NCBI RefSeq assembly: GCF_000761445.1
Contig: NZ_KN196470.1
Coordinates: 1,658,823-1,722,822, forward strand
Length of the DNA: 64,000 nucleotides
Direction of reading: 5' to 3'
Source: Oleiagrimonas soli
GTDB taxonomy: Bacteria; Pseudomonadota; Gammaproteobacteria; Xanthomonadales; Rhodanobacteraceae
In this document: in pieces, positions 50,858 to 64,000 of the stretch
Layout of the letters: each line of letters starts with the position of its first letter
How positions within the stretch are numbered: the stretch's first letter is position 1
The notes under the pieces: generated by a model
Database searches by the model: none
Told to the model about the DNA's origin: nothing
The model's input: the letters and a program-made list of their open reading frames with translations, nothing else
Position numbers and translations under genes: made by a program

Positions 50858-52117
50858 ATGTCGGCTCAGGAAATCCGCAACTACACGATGAACTTCGGCC
50901 CGCAGCATCCGGCCGCGCACGGCGTGCTGCGCCTGGTGCTGGAGATGGACGGCGAGACCGTGGTCAAGGCCGATCCGCACATCGGTCTGCTGCATCGCGC
51001 GACCGAGAAACTGGCCGAGTCCAAGCCGTTCAACCAGTCGATCGGCTACATGGACCGCCTCGATTACGTGTCGATGATGTGCAACGAGCACGGCTACGTG
51101 CGCGCCATCGAGAACCTGCTGGGCATCGAGGCGCCGATTCGCGCGCAGTACATCCGCACGATGTTCGACGAGATCACCCGCATCCTGAACCATCTGATGT
51201 GGATCGGTTCCAACGCGCTCGATCTCGGCGCCATGGCGGTGTTCCTGTACGCCTTCCGCGAGCGCGAAGAGCTGATGGACTGCTACGAGGCGGTCTCCGG
51301 CGCGCGCATGCACGCGACCTACTATCGTCCCGGCGGCGTCTACCGCGATCTGCCGTCGAAGATGCCGCAATACAACGAGTCGCGCTGGCACAAGGGCGCG
51401 GACCTCAAGCGCCTGAACCAGTGGCGCGAAGGCTCCATGCTGGACTTCCTCGACGCCTTCACCGACGACTTCCCGTCGAAGGTGGACGAGTACGAGAACC
51501 TGCTGACCAACAACCGCATCTGGAAGCAGCGCACCGTCGACATCGGCATCATCAGCCCGGAGAAGGCGCAGGCCTGGGGCATGACCGGTCCGATGCTGCG
51601 CGGTTCGGGCATCGAATGGGATTTGCGCAAGAAGCAGCCGTATGCCGCTTATGCGGACATGGACTTCGACATTCCCGTCGGCGTGCATGGCGACTGTTAC
51701 GACCGCTACCTGGTGCGCGTCGAGGAGATGCGCCAGTCCAACCGCATCATCAAGCAGTGCGTGAAATGGCTGCGTGAAAATCCGGGTCCGGTCATGCTGA
51801 GCAACTTCAAGGTGTCGCCGCCGTCGCGCGAAGCCATGAAGAACGACATGGAAGCCCTGATCCATCACTTCAAGCTGTTCACCGAGGGCTACGGCGTGCC
51901 GGCCGGCGAAACCTACGCCGCGGTCGAGGCGCCCAAGGGCGAATTCGGCGTGTACCTGATTTCGGATGGCGCCAACAAGCCGTTCCGTCTGAAGGTCCGC
52001 GCACCCAGTTTCGTGCATCTTTCGTCCATGGACGACATCGTCGCCGGCCACATGCTGCCGGACGTGGTCGCCATGATCGGTACTTACGATGTGGTGTTCG
52101 GGGAGGTCGACCGATGA
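50858..52117 (+). CDS. nuoD: NADH-quinone oxidoreductase subunit D
   Basis: 49-kDa subunit forming the quinone pocket with NuoB. 419 residues: [20 protein letters not shown] with the quinone-site His, [27 protein letters not shown], and the C-terminal DVVFGEVDR. Its stop overlaps the nuoE ATG. Confidence 0.98.
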   Translation: MSAQEIRNYTMNFGPQHPAAHGVLRLVLEMDGETVVKADPHIGLLHRATEKLAESKPFNQSIGYMDRLDYVSMMCNEHGYVRAIENLLGIEAPIRAQYIRTMFDEITRILNHLMWIGSNALDLGAMAVFLYAFREREELMDCYEAVSGARMHATYYRPGGVYRDLPSKMPQYNESRWHKGADLKRLNQWREGSMLDFLDAFTDDFPSKVDEYENLLTNNRIWKQRTVDIGIISPEKAQAWGMTGPMLRGSGIEWDLRKKQPYAAYADMDFDIPVGVHGDCYDRYLVRVEEMRQSNRIIKQCVKWLRENPGPVMLSNFKVSPPSREAMKNDMEALIHHFKLFTEGYGVPAGETYAAVEAPKGEFGVYLISDGANKPFRLKVRAPSFVHLSSMDDIVAGHMLPDVVAMIGTYDVVFGEVDR

Positions 52118-52641
52118 GAGCCACCGGTAATTTCGACAAGGTTCGCGACGTCGATCCGCAGGCCGTCCTCAGCGAGGACACGCGCAAGCACATCGATCAC
52201 TGGGCGGCCAAGTTCCCGGCCGACCGCAAGCGCTCGGCGCTGATCCAGAGCCTGTTCGCCGCGCAGGTGCAGAACGGCGGTTATCTGACCGACGAGCTGA
52301 TCGCGGCGGTGGCCAAGTACCTGGATCTGCCGCCGGTGTGGGCCTACGAGGTCGCCACCTTCTATTCGATGTTCGAGCTGGAGCCGGTCGGCCGTCACAA
52401 CGTGGCGATCTGCACCAATATCTCGTGCTGGCTCAATGGCGCCGAGGACATCGTGCGCCACTGCGAGAACAAGTACGGCGTGAAGCTGGGCGAGAGCTCG
52501 GCGGACGGACGCATCTACCTCAAGCGCGAGGAAGAGTGCCTGGCCGCCTGCGCCGGCGCGCCGATGATGGTGGTCGACGGCCACTATCACGAGAAGCTGA
52601 CGCTGGCCAAGGTCGACGAGATTCTCGACAAGCTCGATTGA
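52114..52641 (+). CDS. nuoE: NADH-quinone oxidoreductase subunit E
   Basis: 24-kDa thioredoxin-like subunit with the [2Fe-2S] cluster N1a. 175 residues. Cluster Cys residues in [15 protein letters not shown] and [12 protein letters not shown]. Together with NuoF and NuoG it forms the NADH-oxidising module. A 75-base gap with two short hairpins separates it from nuoF. Confidence 0.97.
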   Translation: MRATGNFDKVRDVDPQAVLSEDTRKHIDHWAAKFPADRKRSALIQSLFAAQVQNGGYLTDELIAAVAKYLDLPPVWAYEVATFYSMFELEPVGRHNVAICTNISCWLNGAEDIVRHCENKYGVKLGESSADGRIYLKREEECLAACAGAPMMVVDGHYHEKLTLAKVDEILDKLD

Positions 52642-52716
52642 CGCAATTTCGCATTCTGCGGCCTTGAGCGGCCGCGACTGGATCCTCGCCGCGGCGGGAT
52701 CGCAAAGGTAAAGGTC

Positions 52717-54026
<1,310 letters not shown>

Positions 54027-54027
<1 letters not shown>

Positions 54028-56366
54028 TGAGTGCGCAGCCCGCCAACAACACCCCGCCGGACATGGTCAACATCGAGATCGATGGCAAGGCCATGCAGGT
54101 GCCGAAGGGTTCGATGATCATCCAGGCCGCCGACAAGGCCGGGATCACGATTCCGCGTTTCTGCTACCACCCGAAGCTGGCCATCGCCGCCAACTGCCGG
54201 CAGTGCCTGGTCGAAGTGGAGATGGGCGGTCGCCCGATCCCGAAACCGCAGCCGGCCTGCGCCACGCCGGTGGGCGAGGGCATGAAGGTCTCCACGCGTT
54301 CGGACAAGGCGCTGCACTGGCAGCGCGACGTGATGGAGTTCCTGCTCATCAACCATCCGCTCGACTGCCCGATCTGCGATCAGGGCGGCGAGTGCGAGTT
54401 GCAGGACGTGGCGCTGGGCTACGGCCGTTCTGTCAGCCGCTATACCGAGCGCAAGCGCACGGTGGCCGACGAGAACCTCGGCCCGCTGGTCGCCACCGAG
54501 ATGACCCGCTGCATCCAGTGCACGCGCTGCGTGCGCTTCATGGGCGAGATCGCCGGCACTTACGAGCTGGGCGGCATGAACCGCGGTGAGGGCCTGGAAA
54601 TCGGCACCTACATCGGCAAGTCCATCGACAGCGAGCTCGGCGGCAACATCATCGACGTGTGCCCGGTCGGCGCGCTGACCAACAAGCCGTTCCAGTTCCA
54701 GGCCCGCGCCTGGGAGCTGATCGCGCGTCCGTCCATCGGCTACCACGATGCGCTGGGCTCCAATCTGTGGTTGCACACGCGCCGCGGCGAAGTGCTGCGC
54801 ACGGTGCCGCGCGACAACGAATCCATCAACGAGTGCTGGCTGTCCGACCGCGACCGCTACAGCCATCAGGGCATGTACACCGAGCGTCTGCACGTGCCGA
54901 TGGTCAAGCGCGACGGCACCTGGCACGAAGTGCAGTGGGACGTGGCTCTGAAGGCTGCCGTCGACGCGCTGCGCGAGGCGGGCAAGGACATCGGTTTCCT
55001 GGTGCATCCGTCGACCAGCAACGAAGAGGGCGATCTGCTGCGCCGTCTGGCCAAGGGCCTGGGTAGCGCGCACATCGATCACCGTCTGCGCACGCTGGAT
55101 TTCGCCGATGCGCCGGTGGCGCGTGCGTTCGGCACGCCGGTCGCCGAGATGGACAAGGTGGGCGCGGCGCTGCTGGTCGGCAGCAACCTGCGCCACGAGC
55201 TGCCGTTGCTGGGCCATCGTCTGCGCCAGGCCGTGCGTCACGGCGCTGCCGTGCACGCGGTCGGCAGCCTGAAGATCGACCAGGGCTATGCGCTGGCCGG
55301 CGAGACCACGGTCGCGCCGCAGCATCTGCCGAGTGCCGTGCTGGCCATCGCCAAGGCGGCATCCGCCAAGAGCGAGCTGACGCCATCGTCGGCGTTGGCC
55401 GAGGCGCTGAGCGGCGTCGAAGCCGATGCCGCTGCCGAGGCTGCTTTCGACGCCTTGAGCAAGGCTTCGCAGGCGGTGGTCGTGTTCGGCGAAATGGCCG
55501 CCACGCATCCGCAGGCCTCCTGGCTGCGCGCCGCGGCGCGCTACGTCGCCGAAGCGGCGCAGGCCGGTTTCAACGAACTCCCGCTGGGTGCCAACGCCAT
55601 CGGCCTGGCCCGCGGCGGCGTGCTGCCGGGCGAGGGCGGTCTCGATGCCCGCGCCATGCTGGCACAGCCGCGCGATGCCTATGTGCTGTACGGCGTCGAT
55701 CTGCCGTACGACCTGGCCGACGATGCCACGGCGATGCAGGCGCTGCTCGGCGCGAATACCGTGGTGGCCTTCAGCGCCTACGCCGGCCGCAGCCTGCGTG
55801 ACGTTGCCGACGTGATCCTGCCGCTGGCGCTACTGCCGGAGACGGACGCCACGCTGACCAACGTCGACGGCGTCGAGCAGTCGCTGGCCGCCGGCGCCAC
55901 CGCGCCCGGTCAGGCGCGTGCGGGCTGGAAGGTGCTGCGCGCCGTGGGCGGCGAACTCGGTATCGACGGCTTTGCCTTCGACGATTTCGCCGGCTTGCGC
56001 GCCGATCTGCATGAAGCCGAAGCGCCCCAGCGTGAAGGCCTGTGTCCTCGCGAAGCCGCCGTAGGCGGAAACGCGCTGACGCGCGTGGCCACCATGCCGA
56101 TTTACCGCAGCGATGCCGTGCTGCGTCGCGCCAAGGCCCTCAACGACCATCCGCTGACACGCGGCGCCGCCGTGCGCCTGCATGCCGACGATGCGGCCCG
56201 ACTGGGGCTGAGCGACGGCGGCCGTGCCCGCGTCGGCGATACGCGCGTGCTGCCGGTCGTCGTGGATACGGCGGTGCCGGTCGGCGCCGTCTGGATCGAG
56301 TCCGCCTACGCGGATACCGCTTCGCTGCCGCCGTACGGCGCAGCCCTCACTCTGAGCAAGGCGTAA
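54027..56366 (+). CDS. nuoG: NADH-quinone oxidoreductase subunit G
   Basis: 75-kDa subunit, 779 residues. N-terminal [2Fe-2S] ferredoxin domain (RFCYHPKLAIAANCRQCLVE, QPACATPV), the His-Cys motif for N5 (HPLDCPICDQGGECELQD), N4 (RCIQCTRCVRF, VCPVGALTNK), then a molybdopterin-oxidoreductase-like domain that has lost its cofactor. The extra cluster motif N7 known from E. coli and Thermus is not seen after the N4 domain. The C-terminal third (about 470-779) is poorly conserved in the family, as usual. Confidence 0.96.
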
Positions 56367-56369
56367 CCC

Positions 56370-57392
56370 ATGGCCGACCTGCTGTTTCACGAGGTGCTTA
56401 TCCCGGTCCTGCTGATCCTCGCGATCATGCTGCCGGTGGTTCTGACCGTGGCCATGTTCGTGTACTGGGAACGCAAGGTCATCGGCTGGATGCACGTGCG
56501 CATGGGGCCGAACAAGATCGGTCCGCTGGGCCTGTTCCAGGCCTTCGCCGACGTGGTGAAGCTCCTGATCAAGGAAGTGGTCATCCCGACCAACGCCAAC
56601 AAGTTCCTGTTCTTCCTGGCGCCGCTGCTGGCGCTGATTCCGGCGCTGGCTGCCTGGGCCGTGGTGCCGTTCGGGCAGGGGCTGGTGCTGGCCAACGTCA
56701 ATGCCGGCGTGCTGTATCTGCTGGCGATGAGTTCCGTGGGCGTGTACGGCATCATCCTGGCCGGCTGGGCGTCGAACTCGCGCTATGCGCTGCTCGGCGC
56801 GATGCGTTCGGCGGCGCAGGTCATCTCCTACGAGCTGGCCATGGGCATGTCGCTGGTCTGCGTGCTGGTGCTGGCCGGCAGTCTGAACCTGACCGCCATC
56901 GTCGATGCGCAGGCCGGTCCGAAGGGCATCTTCGACTGGTTCTGGCTGCCGCTGCTGCCGGTGTTCGTGATCTACTGGATTTCCGGCGTGGCCGAGACCA
57001 ACCGCGCGCCGTTCGACGTCGCCGAGGGCGAGTCGGAAATCGTCGCCGGCTTCCACGTCGAGTATTCAGGTTCGGCCTTCGCGATCTTCTTCCTGGCCGA
57101 ATACGCCAACATGATCCTGATCAGCTTCCTGGCAGCGGTGCTGTTCATGGGCGGCTGGTTGAGTCCGTTCCCGGTGTCGTGGGGCTGGATCGGCCACGGC
57201 AGCATCCTGTGGCTGTTCGCCAAGGCGTTCATCTTCTCGTTCTTCTTCCTGTGGTTCCGCGCCACCTTCCCGCGCTATCGCTACGACCAGATCATGCGAC
57301 TGGGCTGGAAGGTATTCATTCCGATCACGATCGTCTGGGTGCTCGTAGCCGGCTGCATGAAGTACCTCGGCTGGGTCACGATCGGAGGTTGA
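56370..57392 (+). CDS. nuoH: NADH-quinone oxidoreductase subunit H
   Basis: Membrane subunit at the quinone entry, 340 residues, eight helices. [20 protein letters not shown] (first loop, quinone cavity), [20 protein letters not shown] with acidic residues of the E-channel, and [20 protein letters not shown] are diagnostic. Follows nuoG by 3 bases. Confidence 0.98.
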   Translation: MADLLFHEVLIPVLLILAIMLPVVLTVAMFVYWERKVIGWMHVRMGPNKIGPLGLFQAFADVVKLLIKEVVIPTNANKFLFFLAPLLALIPALAAWAVVPFGQGLVLANVNAGVLYLLAMSSVGVYGIILAGWASNSRYALLGAMRSAAQVISYELAMGMSLVCVLVLAGSLNLTAIVDAQAGPKGIFDWFWLPLLPVFVIYWISGVAETNRAPFDVAEGESEIVAGFHVEYSGSAFAIFFLAEYANMILISFLAAVLFMGGWLSPFPVSWGWIGHGSILWLFAKAFIFSFFFLWFRATFPRYRYDQIMRLGWKVFIPITIVWVLVAGCMKYLGWVTIGG

Positions 57393-57398
57393 TCAGAC

Positions 57399-57890
57399 AT
57401 GTCCCGAATCACTAGCTACTTCAAGAGCCTGCTGCTCATCGAGATGTTCAAGGGCATGGGCCTGACGCTGCGCTACATGTTCAAGCCCAAGTACACGATG
57501 CGCTTCCCGATGGAGCACATCCCGAAGTCGAACCGCTTCCGCGGGCTGCATGCATTGCGTCGTTACGCCAACGGCGAAGAGCGCTGCATCGCCTGCAAGC
57601 TGTGCGAGGCGGTGTGCCCGGCGCTGGCGATCACCATCGATTCGGCGCCGCGCGAGAGCGACGGCCAGCGCCGCACCACGCGTTACGACATCGATCTGTT
57701 CAAGTGCATCTACTGCGGTTTCTGCGAGGAAAGCTGTCCGGTGGATTCGATCGTCGAGACCTCGATCCACGAGTACCACTTCGAGCAGCGCGGCGAGAAC
57801 GTCGTCACCAAGCAGCAGCTGCTGGCCATCGGCGATCGCTACGAGCAGGACATCGCCGCCGATCGTGCGCAGGACGCGGCGTACCGCTGA
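57399..57890 (+). CDS. nuoI: NADH-quinone oxidoreductase subunit I
   Basis: TYKY-type subunit with two [4Fe-4S] clusters, N6a and N6b, 163 residues. [16 protein letters not shown] and [16 protein letters not shown] are the two 8-Fe ferredoxin motifs. The N-terminal amphipathic helix ([19 protein letters not shown]) lies on the membrane. Confidence 0.98.
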   Translation: MSRITSYFKSLLLIEMFKGMGLTLRYMFKPKYTMRFPMEHIPKSNRFRGLHALRRYANGEERCIACKLCEAVCPALAITIDSAPRESDGQRRTTRYDIDLFKCIYCGFCEESCPVDSIVETSIHEYHFEQRGENVVTKQQLLAIGDRYEQDIAADRAQDAAYR

Positions 57891-57900
57891 GGGCATGGAC

Positions 57901-57945
57901 ATGAACCGAATTGACAACGCGCGGCTGGCGGGAGAAGTGAAGTGA
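57901..57945 (+). CDS. Possible 14-residue mini-ORF coupled to nuoJ
   Basis: ATG with GAGG 8 bases upstream, then [14 protein letters not shown] and a TGA that overlaps the nuoJ GTG as GTGA. A second in-frame ATG lies 6 bases earlier. It fills the only coding gap between nuoI and nuoJ. It may be translated to deliver ribosomes to the weak GTG start, or it may be chance. Confidence 0.3.
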   Translation: MNRIDNARLAGEVK

Positions 57946-58568
57946 GCGCACAGCTACTGCAATTGATCTGTTTCTACGCTTTCGCCGCGGTCGCGGGCAT
58001 CTCCGCGCTGATGGTCATCACGCTGCGCAACAGCGTGCATGCCGTGCTGTCGCTGGTGCTCACCTTCTTCAGCGTCGCCTGCATCTGGCTGCTGGCGCAG
58101 GCCGAGTTCCTCGCCATCGCGCTGATCGTGGTCTATGTCGGCGCGGTGATGGTGCTGTTCCTGTTCGTGGTGATGATGCTCGACATCAACCTCGAGCGCA
58201 TGCGCGAGGGCTTCATCAAGTTCCTGCCGGTCGGCATCGTCGTGGCTGCCGTCATGCTGGTGGAGATGCTGGCGCTGATCGGCGTGCGCGCCATGCACGT
58301 GATGACGATGGGGCCGGATCCGGCTGCCGCCGCGGGCATGTCGAACACGGCCTGGCTGGGACAGGCGCTGTACACGCGCTTCCTGCTGCCGTTCGAGATC
58401 GCCGCGCTGATTCTTACCGTCGGCCTGATCGCGGCCGTGGTGCTGACGCTGCGCCACAAGCCGCTGACCCGCCGACAGAACCCGGGCGACCAGGTGCGCG
58501 TGAGCAATCGCGACCGCGTGCGCGTCGTGAAGATGGCGGCCGAGCGCCCGCAGGAGTCCGAATCATGA
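57942..58568 (+). CDS. nuoJ: NADH-quinone oxidoreductase subunit J
   Basis: Membrane subunit, 208 residues, five helices; GTG start with GGAGAAG upstream. [20 protein letters not shown] and [20 protein letters not shown] (pi-bulge helix with YVGA) are family marks. A hydrophilic Arg-rich tail of about 35 residues ends the protein. Confidence 0.97.
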   Translation: MSAQLLQLICFYAFAAVAGISALMVITLRNSVHAVLSLVLTFFSVACIWLLAQAEFLAIALIVVYVGAVMVLFLFVVMMLDINLERMREGFIKFLPVGIVVAAVMLVEMLALIGVRAMHVMTMGPDPAAAAGMSNTAWLGQALYTRFLLPFEIAALILTVGLIAAVVLTLRHKPLTRRQNPGDQVRVSNRDRVRVVKMAAERPQESES

Positions 58569-58870
58569 TCACGCTTTCGCATTTCATCGTGCTCGGCGCC
58601 GTGCTGTTCTGCATCGCCGTGGCCGGCATCTTCATCAACCGCAAGAACGTCATCGTGCTGCTGATGTCGATCGAGCTGATGCTGCTGGCGGTGAACATCA
58701 ACTTCGTCGCCTTCTCGCGCTTCAGCGGCGACGTGGCGGGGCAGGTGTTCGTGTTCTTCATTCTCACCGTGGCGGCGGCCGAAACGGCCATCGGCCTGGC
58801 GATCCTGACGTTGCTGTTCCGCAATCGCAGCACCATCAACATCGCCGAAATCGACAGCATGAAGGGTTAA
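58565..58870 (+). CDS. nuoK: NADH-quinone oxidoreductase subunit K
   Basis: MrpC-like antiporter-fold subunit, 101 residues, three helices. The conserved membrane Glu residues are seen in [18 protein letters not shown] and [19 protein letters not shown]. Its ATG overlaps the nuoJ stop. Confidence 0.98.
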   Translation: MITLSHFIVLGAVLFCIAVAGIFINRKNVIVLLMSIELMLLAVNINFVAFSRFSGDVAGQVFVFFILTVAAAETAIGLAILTLLFRNRSTINIAEIDSMKG

Positions 58871-58876
58871 AGGCAC

Positions 58877-60904
<2,028 letters not shown>

Positions 60905-60926
60905 GCAATCAGGGAAGCAAGGACCT

Positions 60927-62435
60927 ATGTCGAATCATCTGCTTAGCCTGCTGATCTGGCTGCCCATGGCCGGCGCTGTGCCGGTGCTGATCGCCGGTGC
61001 GCGCGGCAGCGCCAGTCGCTGGATCGCGCTCGCGGTCGCCATCGCGACCTTCGCGGCCAGCCTGTTGCTGCTGCCGGCCTATCACACCGACGGCGCAGTG
61101 ATGCAGCTGGTCGAGTCCACGCCGTGGATCGCCTCGCTGCACGTCAACTACGCGTTGGGCGTGGACGGCATCTCGGTCGCGCTGATCCTGCTGACGAGTT
61201 TCGTCGGCGTGCTGGTCATCGTCGGCGCCTGGGACGTCATCAAGGACAACAAGCCGCATCAGTACATGGCCGCCATGCTGGTGCTGGAAGGCCTGCTGAT
61301 CGGCGTGTTCTGCGCCACCGACGCGCTGCTGTTCTACGTGTTCTTCGAGGCCATGCTGATTCCGATGTTCATCCTCATCGGCATCTGGGGCGGGCCGCGC
61401 CGCGTGTATGCGACGCTGAAGTTCTTCATCTACACGTTCCTCGGCTCGATCTTCATGCTGATCGGCCTGATCTACCTGTATCACAAGGCCGGCACCTTCG
61501 ACATGGCCACGCTGGCCGCGCTGCCGCTGACCATGAAGGAACAGAGCTGGCTGTTCTTCGCCTTCCTGATCGCCTTCGCCATCAAGATTCCGATGGTGCC
61601 GGTGCACACCTGGCTGCCCGACGCCCACGTCGAGGCGCCGACCGGCGGTTCGGTGGTGCTGGCGGCGGTGATGCTGAAGGTGGGCGGCTACGGTTTCCTG
61701 CGCTTCTCGCTGCCGATCGTGCCGGACGCTTCGGCGCACTACGCCTGGCTGGTGATCGTGCTGAGCCTGATTCCCGTGGTCTACATCGGCTATGTGGCGC
61801 TGGTGCAGGAGGACATGAAGAAGCTGGTGGCGTACTCGTCCATCGCGCACATGGGCTTCGTGACCCTGGGCATCTTCATCGCCTTCATGCTGGTGCGCGA
61901 TCTGGGCAACGTCGATGCGGCCAATCTTGGCGTGCAGGGCGCGATGGTGCAGATGATGTCGCACGGTTTCGTGTCGGGCGCCATGTTCTCGTGCATCGGC
62001 GTGATGTACGACCGCCTGCACACGCGTCAGATCAAGGACTACGGCGGGTTGGTCAACGTGATGCCGTGGTTCGCCTTCTTCATGGTGTTTTTCGCGATGG
62101 CCAACTGCGGCCTGCCGGGCACCAGCGGCTTCGTCGGCGAGTTCATGGTGATCCTGGCCAGCTTCAGTGCCAATCCGTGGATCGCGCTGATTGCCGCCTT
62201 CACCCTGATCATCGGCGCGGCGTACACGCTGTGGCTGGTCAAGCGCGTGGTGTGGGGCGAGGTGACTAACGACAAGGTCGCCGCGATGAAGGACATCAAT
62301 GGCCGAGAGGCTTTCGTGCTGACGGCGTTCGCGGTGGTGGTGCTCGCCATCGGCGTGTGGCCGCAGCCGCTGGTGCATCTGATGGGTGGTTCGATCAACC
62401 ATCTGGTGCAACAACTGGCCATCAGCAAGATCTGA
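60927..62435 (+). CDS. nuoM: NADH-quinone oxidoreductase subunit M
   Basis: Antiporter-like proton-pumping subunit, 502 residues, about 14 helices. LFYVFFEAMLIPMFILIGIW with the channel Glu, KIPMVPVHTWLPDAHVEAPT with the helix-7 Lys, and KKLVAYSSIAHMGFVTLGIF are typical. The stop is 11 bases before the nuoN ATG. Confidence 0.98.
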   Translation: MSNHLLSLLIWLPMAGAVPVLIAGARGSASRWIALAVAIATFAASLLLLPAYHTDGAVMQLVESTPWIASLHVNYALGVDGISVALILLTSFVGVLVIVGAWDVIKDNKPHQYMAAMLVLEGLLIGVFCATDALLFYVFFEAMLIPMFILIGIWGGPRRVYATLKFFIYTFLGSIFMLIGLIYLYHKAGTFDMATLAALPLTMKEQSWLFFAFLIAFAIKIPMVPVHTWLPDAHVEAPTGGSVVLAAVMLKVGGYGFLRFSLPIVPDASAHYAWLVIVLSLIPVVYIGYVALVQEDMKKLVAYSSIAHMGFVTLGIFIAFMLVRDLGNVDAANLGVQGAMVQMMSHGFVSGAMFSCIGVMYDRLHTRQIKDYGGLVNVMPWFAFFMVFFAMANCGLPGTSGFVGEFMVILASFSANPWIALIAAFTLIIGAAYTLWLVKRVVWGEVTNDKVAAMKDINGREAFVLTAFAVVVLAIGVWPQPLVHLMGGSINHLVQQLAISKI

Positions 62436-62445
62436 GGACTGCCGC

Positions 62446-63888
62446 ATGCTGAGCTGGAACGACATACTCATCCTCCTGCCGGAGATCTACCTGGTCGCGG
62501 CGGTGTGCGTGCTGCTGTTGATGGATGTCTTCATCCGCGAGGAACAGCGCAACGCCACCCACTGGCTGGCCATCGCGATCACCGCGATCACCGGCTTCCT
62601 GGTGGTGACCGGGCAGCCGCCGCAGGGGCTGAGCGCCTTCGGTGGCATGTTCGTGCGTGATCGCGTCAGCGAGATCCTGAGCCTGTTCGCGCTGATCTCG
62701 GTGCTGCTGGTATTCGTGTTCTCGCGTCCGTATCTGAAGGACCGCAAGCTGTGGCACGGCGAGTTCTACGTGCTGACGCTGTTCGCCGTGCTGGGCGTGA
62801 TGTTCCTGGTCTCGGCCGGCAGCCTGATCACGATCTACCTCGGCCTGGAGCTGCTCACGCTATCGTCCTACGCGCTGGTCGCCTTCAACCGCGACTCGCG
62901 CATGTCGTCGGAAGCGGCGATCAAGTACTTTGTGCTGGGCGCGCTGGCGTCGGGTTCGCTGTTGTACGGCATGTCGATGGTGTATGGCGCCACCGGCACG
63001 CTGGATCTGGCGCATCTGCACGCCACGGTGGCGCAGACCGACATGCCGAACCTGCTGCGTTTCGGCCTGATCTTCATGATCGTCGGCATCGCCTTCAAGC
63101 TGGGTGCCGCGCCGTTCCACATGTGGCTGCCGGACGTCTATCAGGGCGCGCCGACAGCGACCGTTACCTTCGTCGCTTCGGCGTCCAAGCTGGCTGCGTT
63201 CGGTATGGCCTACCGCCTGCTGTCGGCTTTCGGTCCGGGCGACCTGCTGCACCAGTGGCAGCTGATGCTGGCGATCCTGGCCGTGCTTTCGCTGGTGATC
63301 GGCAATCTGGTCGCGATTGTGCAGACCAACATCAAGCGTCTGCTGGCGTATTCGACCATCGCGCACATGGGCTACCTGTTGCTGGGTCTGGTCAACGCTT
63401 CGCCGTCCGGCTACGCCGCAGCCATGTTCTACGCGATCAGCTACGCGCTCATGTCCACGGTCGCCTTCGGCGTGATCATGGCGATGTCGCGCGCCGGCTT
63501 CGAGTGCGAGGAGATCGACGACTTCAAGGGTCTCAACGAACGTTCGCGCTGGATGGCCTTCCTGATGATGCTGGCGATGTTCTCGCTGGCGGGCGTGCCG
63601 CCGCTGTTCGGTTTCTTCGCCAAGCTGCTGATCCTGAAGGCGGCGGTCGATGCCGGCATGATGTGGCTGGCCATCGTCGCCATCGTCGCGGCCATCGTGG
63701 GCCTGTACTACTACCTGCGCGTGGTCAAGGTGATGTATTTCGACAAGCCCGTGGAGGGTGTCGAGATCAAGCCGCAGGGCGATCTTCCGATGCGCTGGAT
63801 GCTGTCGCTGAACGCGCTGGCGCTGCTCGCCCTGGGTCTGTACTGGGGTCCGTTGTTCACCTGGTGCCAGCAGGCCTTCGCAGGCTGA
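62446..63888 (+). CDS. nuoN: NADH-quinone oxidoreductase subunit N
   Basis: Third antiporter-like subunit and last gene of the operon, 480 residues from the ATG preceded by TGAGGA. ITIYLGLELLTLSSYALVAF holds the channel Glu, KLGAAPFHMWLPDVYQGAPT the helix Lys and KRLLAYSTIAHMGYLLLGLV the second half. An upstream in-frame start at 62386 lies inside nuoM and is rejected. Confidence 0.97.
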   Translation: MLSWNDILILLPEIYLVAAVCVLLLMDVFIREEQRNATHWLAIAITAITGFLVVTGQPPQGLSAFGGMFVRDRVSEILSLFALISVLLVFVFSRPYLKDRKLWHGEFYVLTLFAVLGVMFLVSAGSLITIYLGLELLTLSSYALVAFNRDSRMSSEAAIKYFVLGALASGSLLYGMSMVYGATGTLDLAHLHATVAQTDMPNLLRFGLIFMIVGIAFKLGAAPFHMWLPDVYQGAPTATVTFVASASKLAAFGMAYRLLSAFGPGDLLHQWQLMLAILAVLSLVIGNLVAIVQTNIKRLLAYSTIAHMGYLLLGLVNASPSGYAAAMFYAISYALMSTVAFGVIMAMSRAGFECEEIDDFKGLNERSRWMAFLMMLAMFSLAGVPPLFGFFAKLLILKAAVDAGMMWLAIVAIVAAIVGLYYYLRVVKVMYFDKPVEGVEIKPQGDLPMRWMLSLNALALLALGLYWGPLFTWCQQAFAG

Positions 63889-63938
63889 ACGGGCGTGGCC
63901 GATTTGCAGAAAAACAGCATTTTCTATGCAGATTGGTA

Positions 63939-63967
63939 TTGCCAAGTGAACGCTGCGACGCTATAGT
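63939..63967 (+). promoter_or_regulatory. Strong sigma70 promoter for the initiator tRNA
   Basis: TTGCCA (63939-63944), exactly 17 bases, TATAGT (63962-63967), followed after 13 bases by the tRNA start. The best promoter match in the window, consistent with a stable-RNA gene. Confidence 0.8.
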
Positions 63968-63980
63968 TTCGCTTCTCCGG

Positions 63981-64000
63981 TGCGGGGTGGAGCAGTCTGG
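63981..64000 (+). tRNA. tRNA-fMet, 5' end only (cut by window edge)
   Basis: TGCGGGGTGGAGCAGTCTGG matches the acceptor strand, G9 and D arm of bacterial initiator tRNA-Met. Anticodon and 3' half lie beyond the window, so identity rests on the 5' end and on the strong promoter in front. In related genomes this position after nuoN is followed by rimP-nusA. Confidence 0.7.

Noticed and set aside
63901-63934. AT-rich partial stem after nuoN as an operon terminator
   Set aside because: The arms (GCAGAAAA and TTTTCTATGC) are weak and no T-run follows; a terminator cannot be claimed.

Overview
The window is a high-GC stretch of a gammaproteobacterial chromosome. The best fit is Xanthomonadales (Lysobacterales), probably Rhodanobacteraceae. 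This rests on gene content and order (sdhCDAB, lolC-lolD-comEC-exbB-exbD-msbA-lpxK, secG-tRNA-Leu-nuoA..N) and on protein character, not on a database search. I see no integrase, transposase, phage gene or CRISPR array. Most of the window is core genome, with one accessory-looking sugar-utilisation island.

Layout. 1-2946: a multidrug efflux operon on the minus strand (marR, OprM-type outer-membrane factor, emrA running off the left edge) with a perfect MarR-type palindrome in front. 3036-5651: TatD hydrolase, two tandem glycine-zipper lipoproteins, a bidirectional terminator and a SleB-type cell-wall hydrolase. 6104-10707: ygfZ, then an SDHAF4-like small gene directly followed by sdhC-D-A-B and a terminator.

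10694-25581: a mannose-glycan locus. Three exported GH92 enzymes (10781, 18183 minus, 23218) flank a minus-strand run lacI -> FucP-type sugar MFS transporter -> PfkB sugar kinase -> AGE-family mannose isomerase/epimerase. The same 15-bp operator-like word, TTTAGA(T/A)CGAT(A/C)CAA, lies before each GH92 gene, with two degenerate copies before lacI. The likely flow is: exported GH92 enzymes release mannose, the transporter brings it in, the isomerase makes fructose and the kinase makes fructose-6-phosphate. The largest GH92 carries Gln where its two paralogues carry the catalytic-acid Glu, which suggests a mannosyl-phosphodiester (Man-P-Man) specialist. This is the most interesting part of the window. 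A secreted protein of unknown function and a periplasmic methyltransferase-like protein sit inside the locus.

25582-26158: a repeat-filled intergenic region (tandem heptamer/octamer arrays between two REP-like hairpins). 26159-36321: envelope biogenesis (sdhE-ygfX, lolC-lolD, comEC, exbB-exbD-msbA-lpxK, epmA). 36338-47632: psiE, a secreted lipase-like hydrolase with a DUF4785-like partner under a promoter overlapped by a PsrA-like palindrome, DUF2461, sbcB, orn, folP, glmM, two different 2-oxoglutarate/Fe(II) oxygenases, a small secreted protein and an SDR. 47760-49137: tpiA, secG, tRNA-Leu(GAG). 49209-63888: the complete 14-gene complex I operon nuoA-N. The window ends in a strong promoter and the first 20 bases of an initiator tRNA-Met.

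Many long antisense reading frames lie opposite real genes; they are artefacts of high GC at third codon positions and are not annotated.
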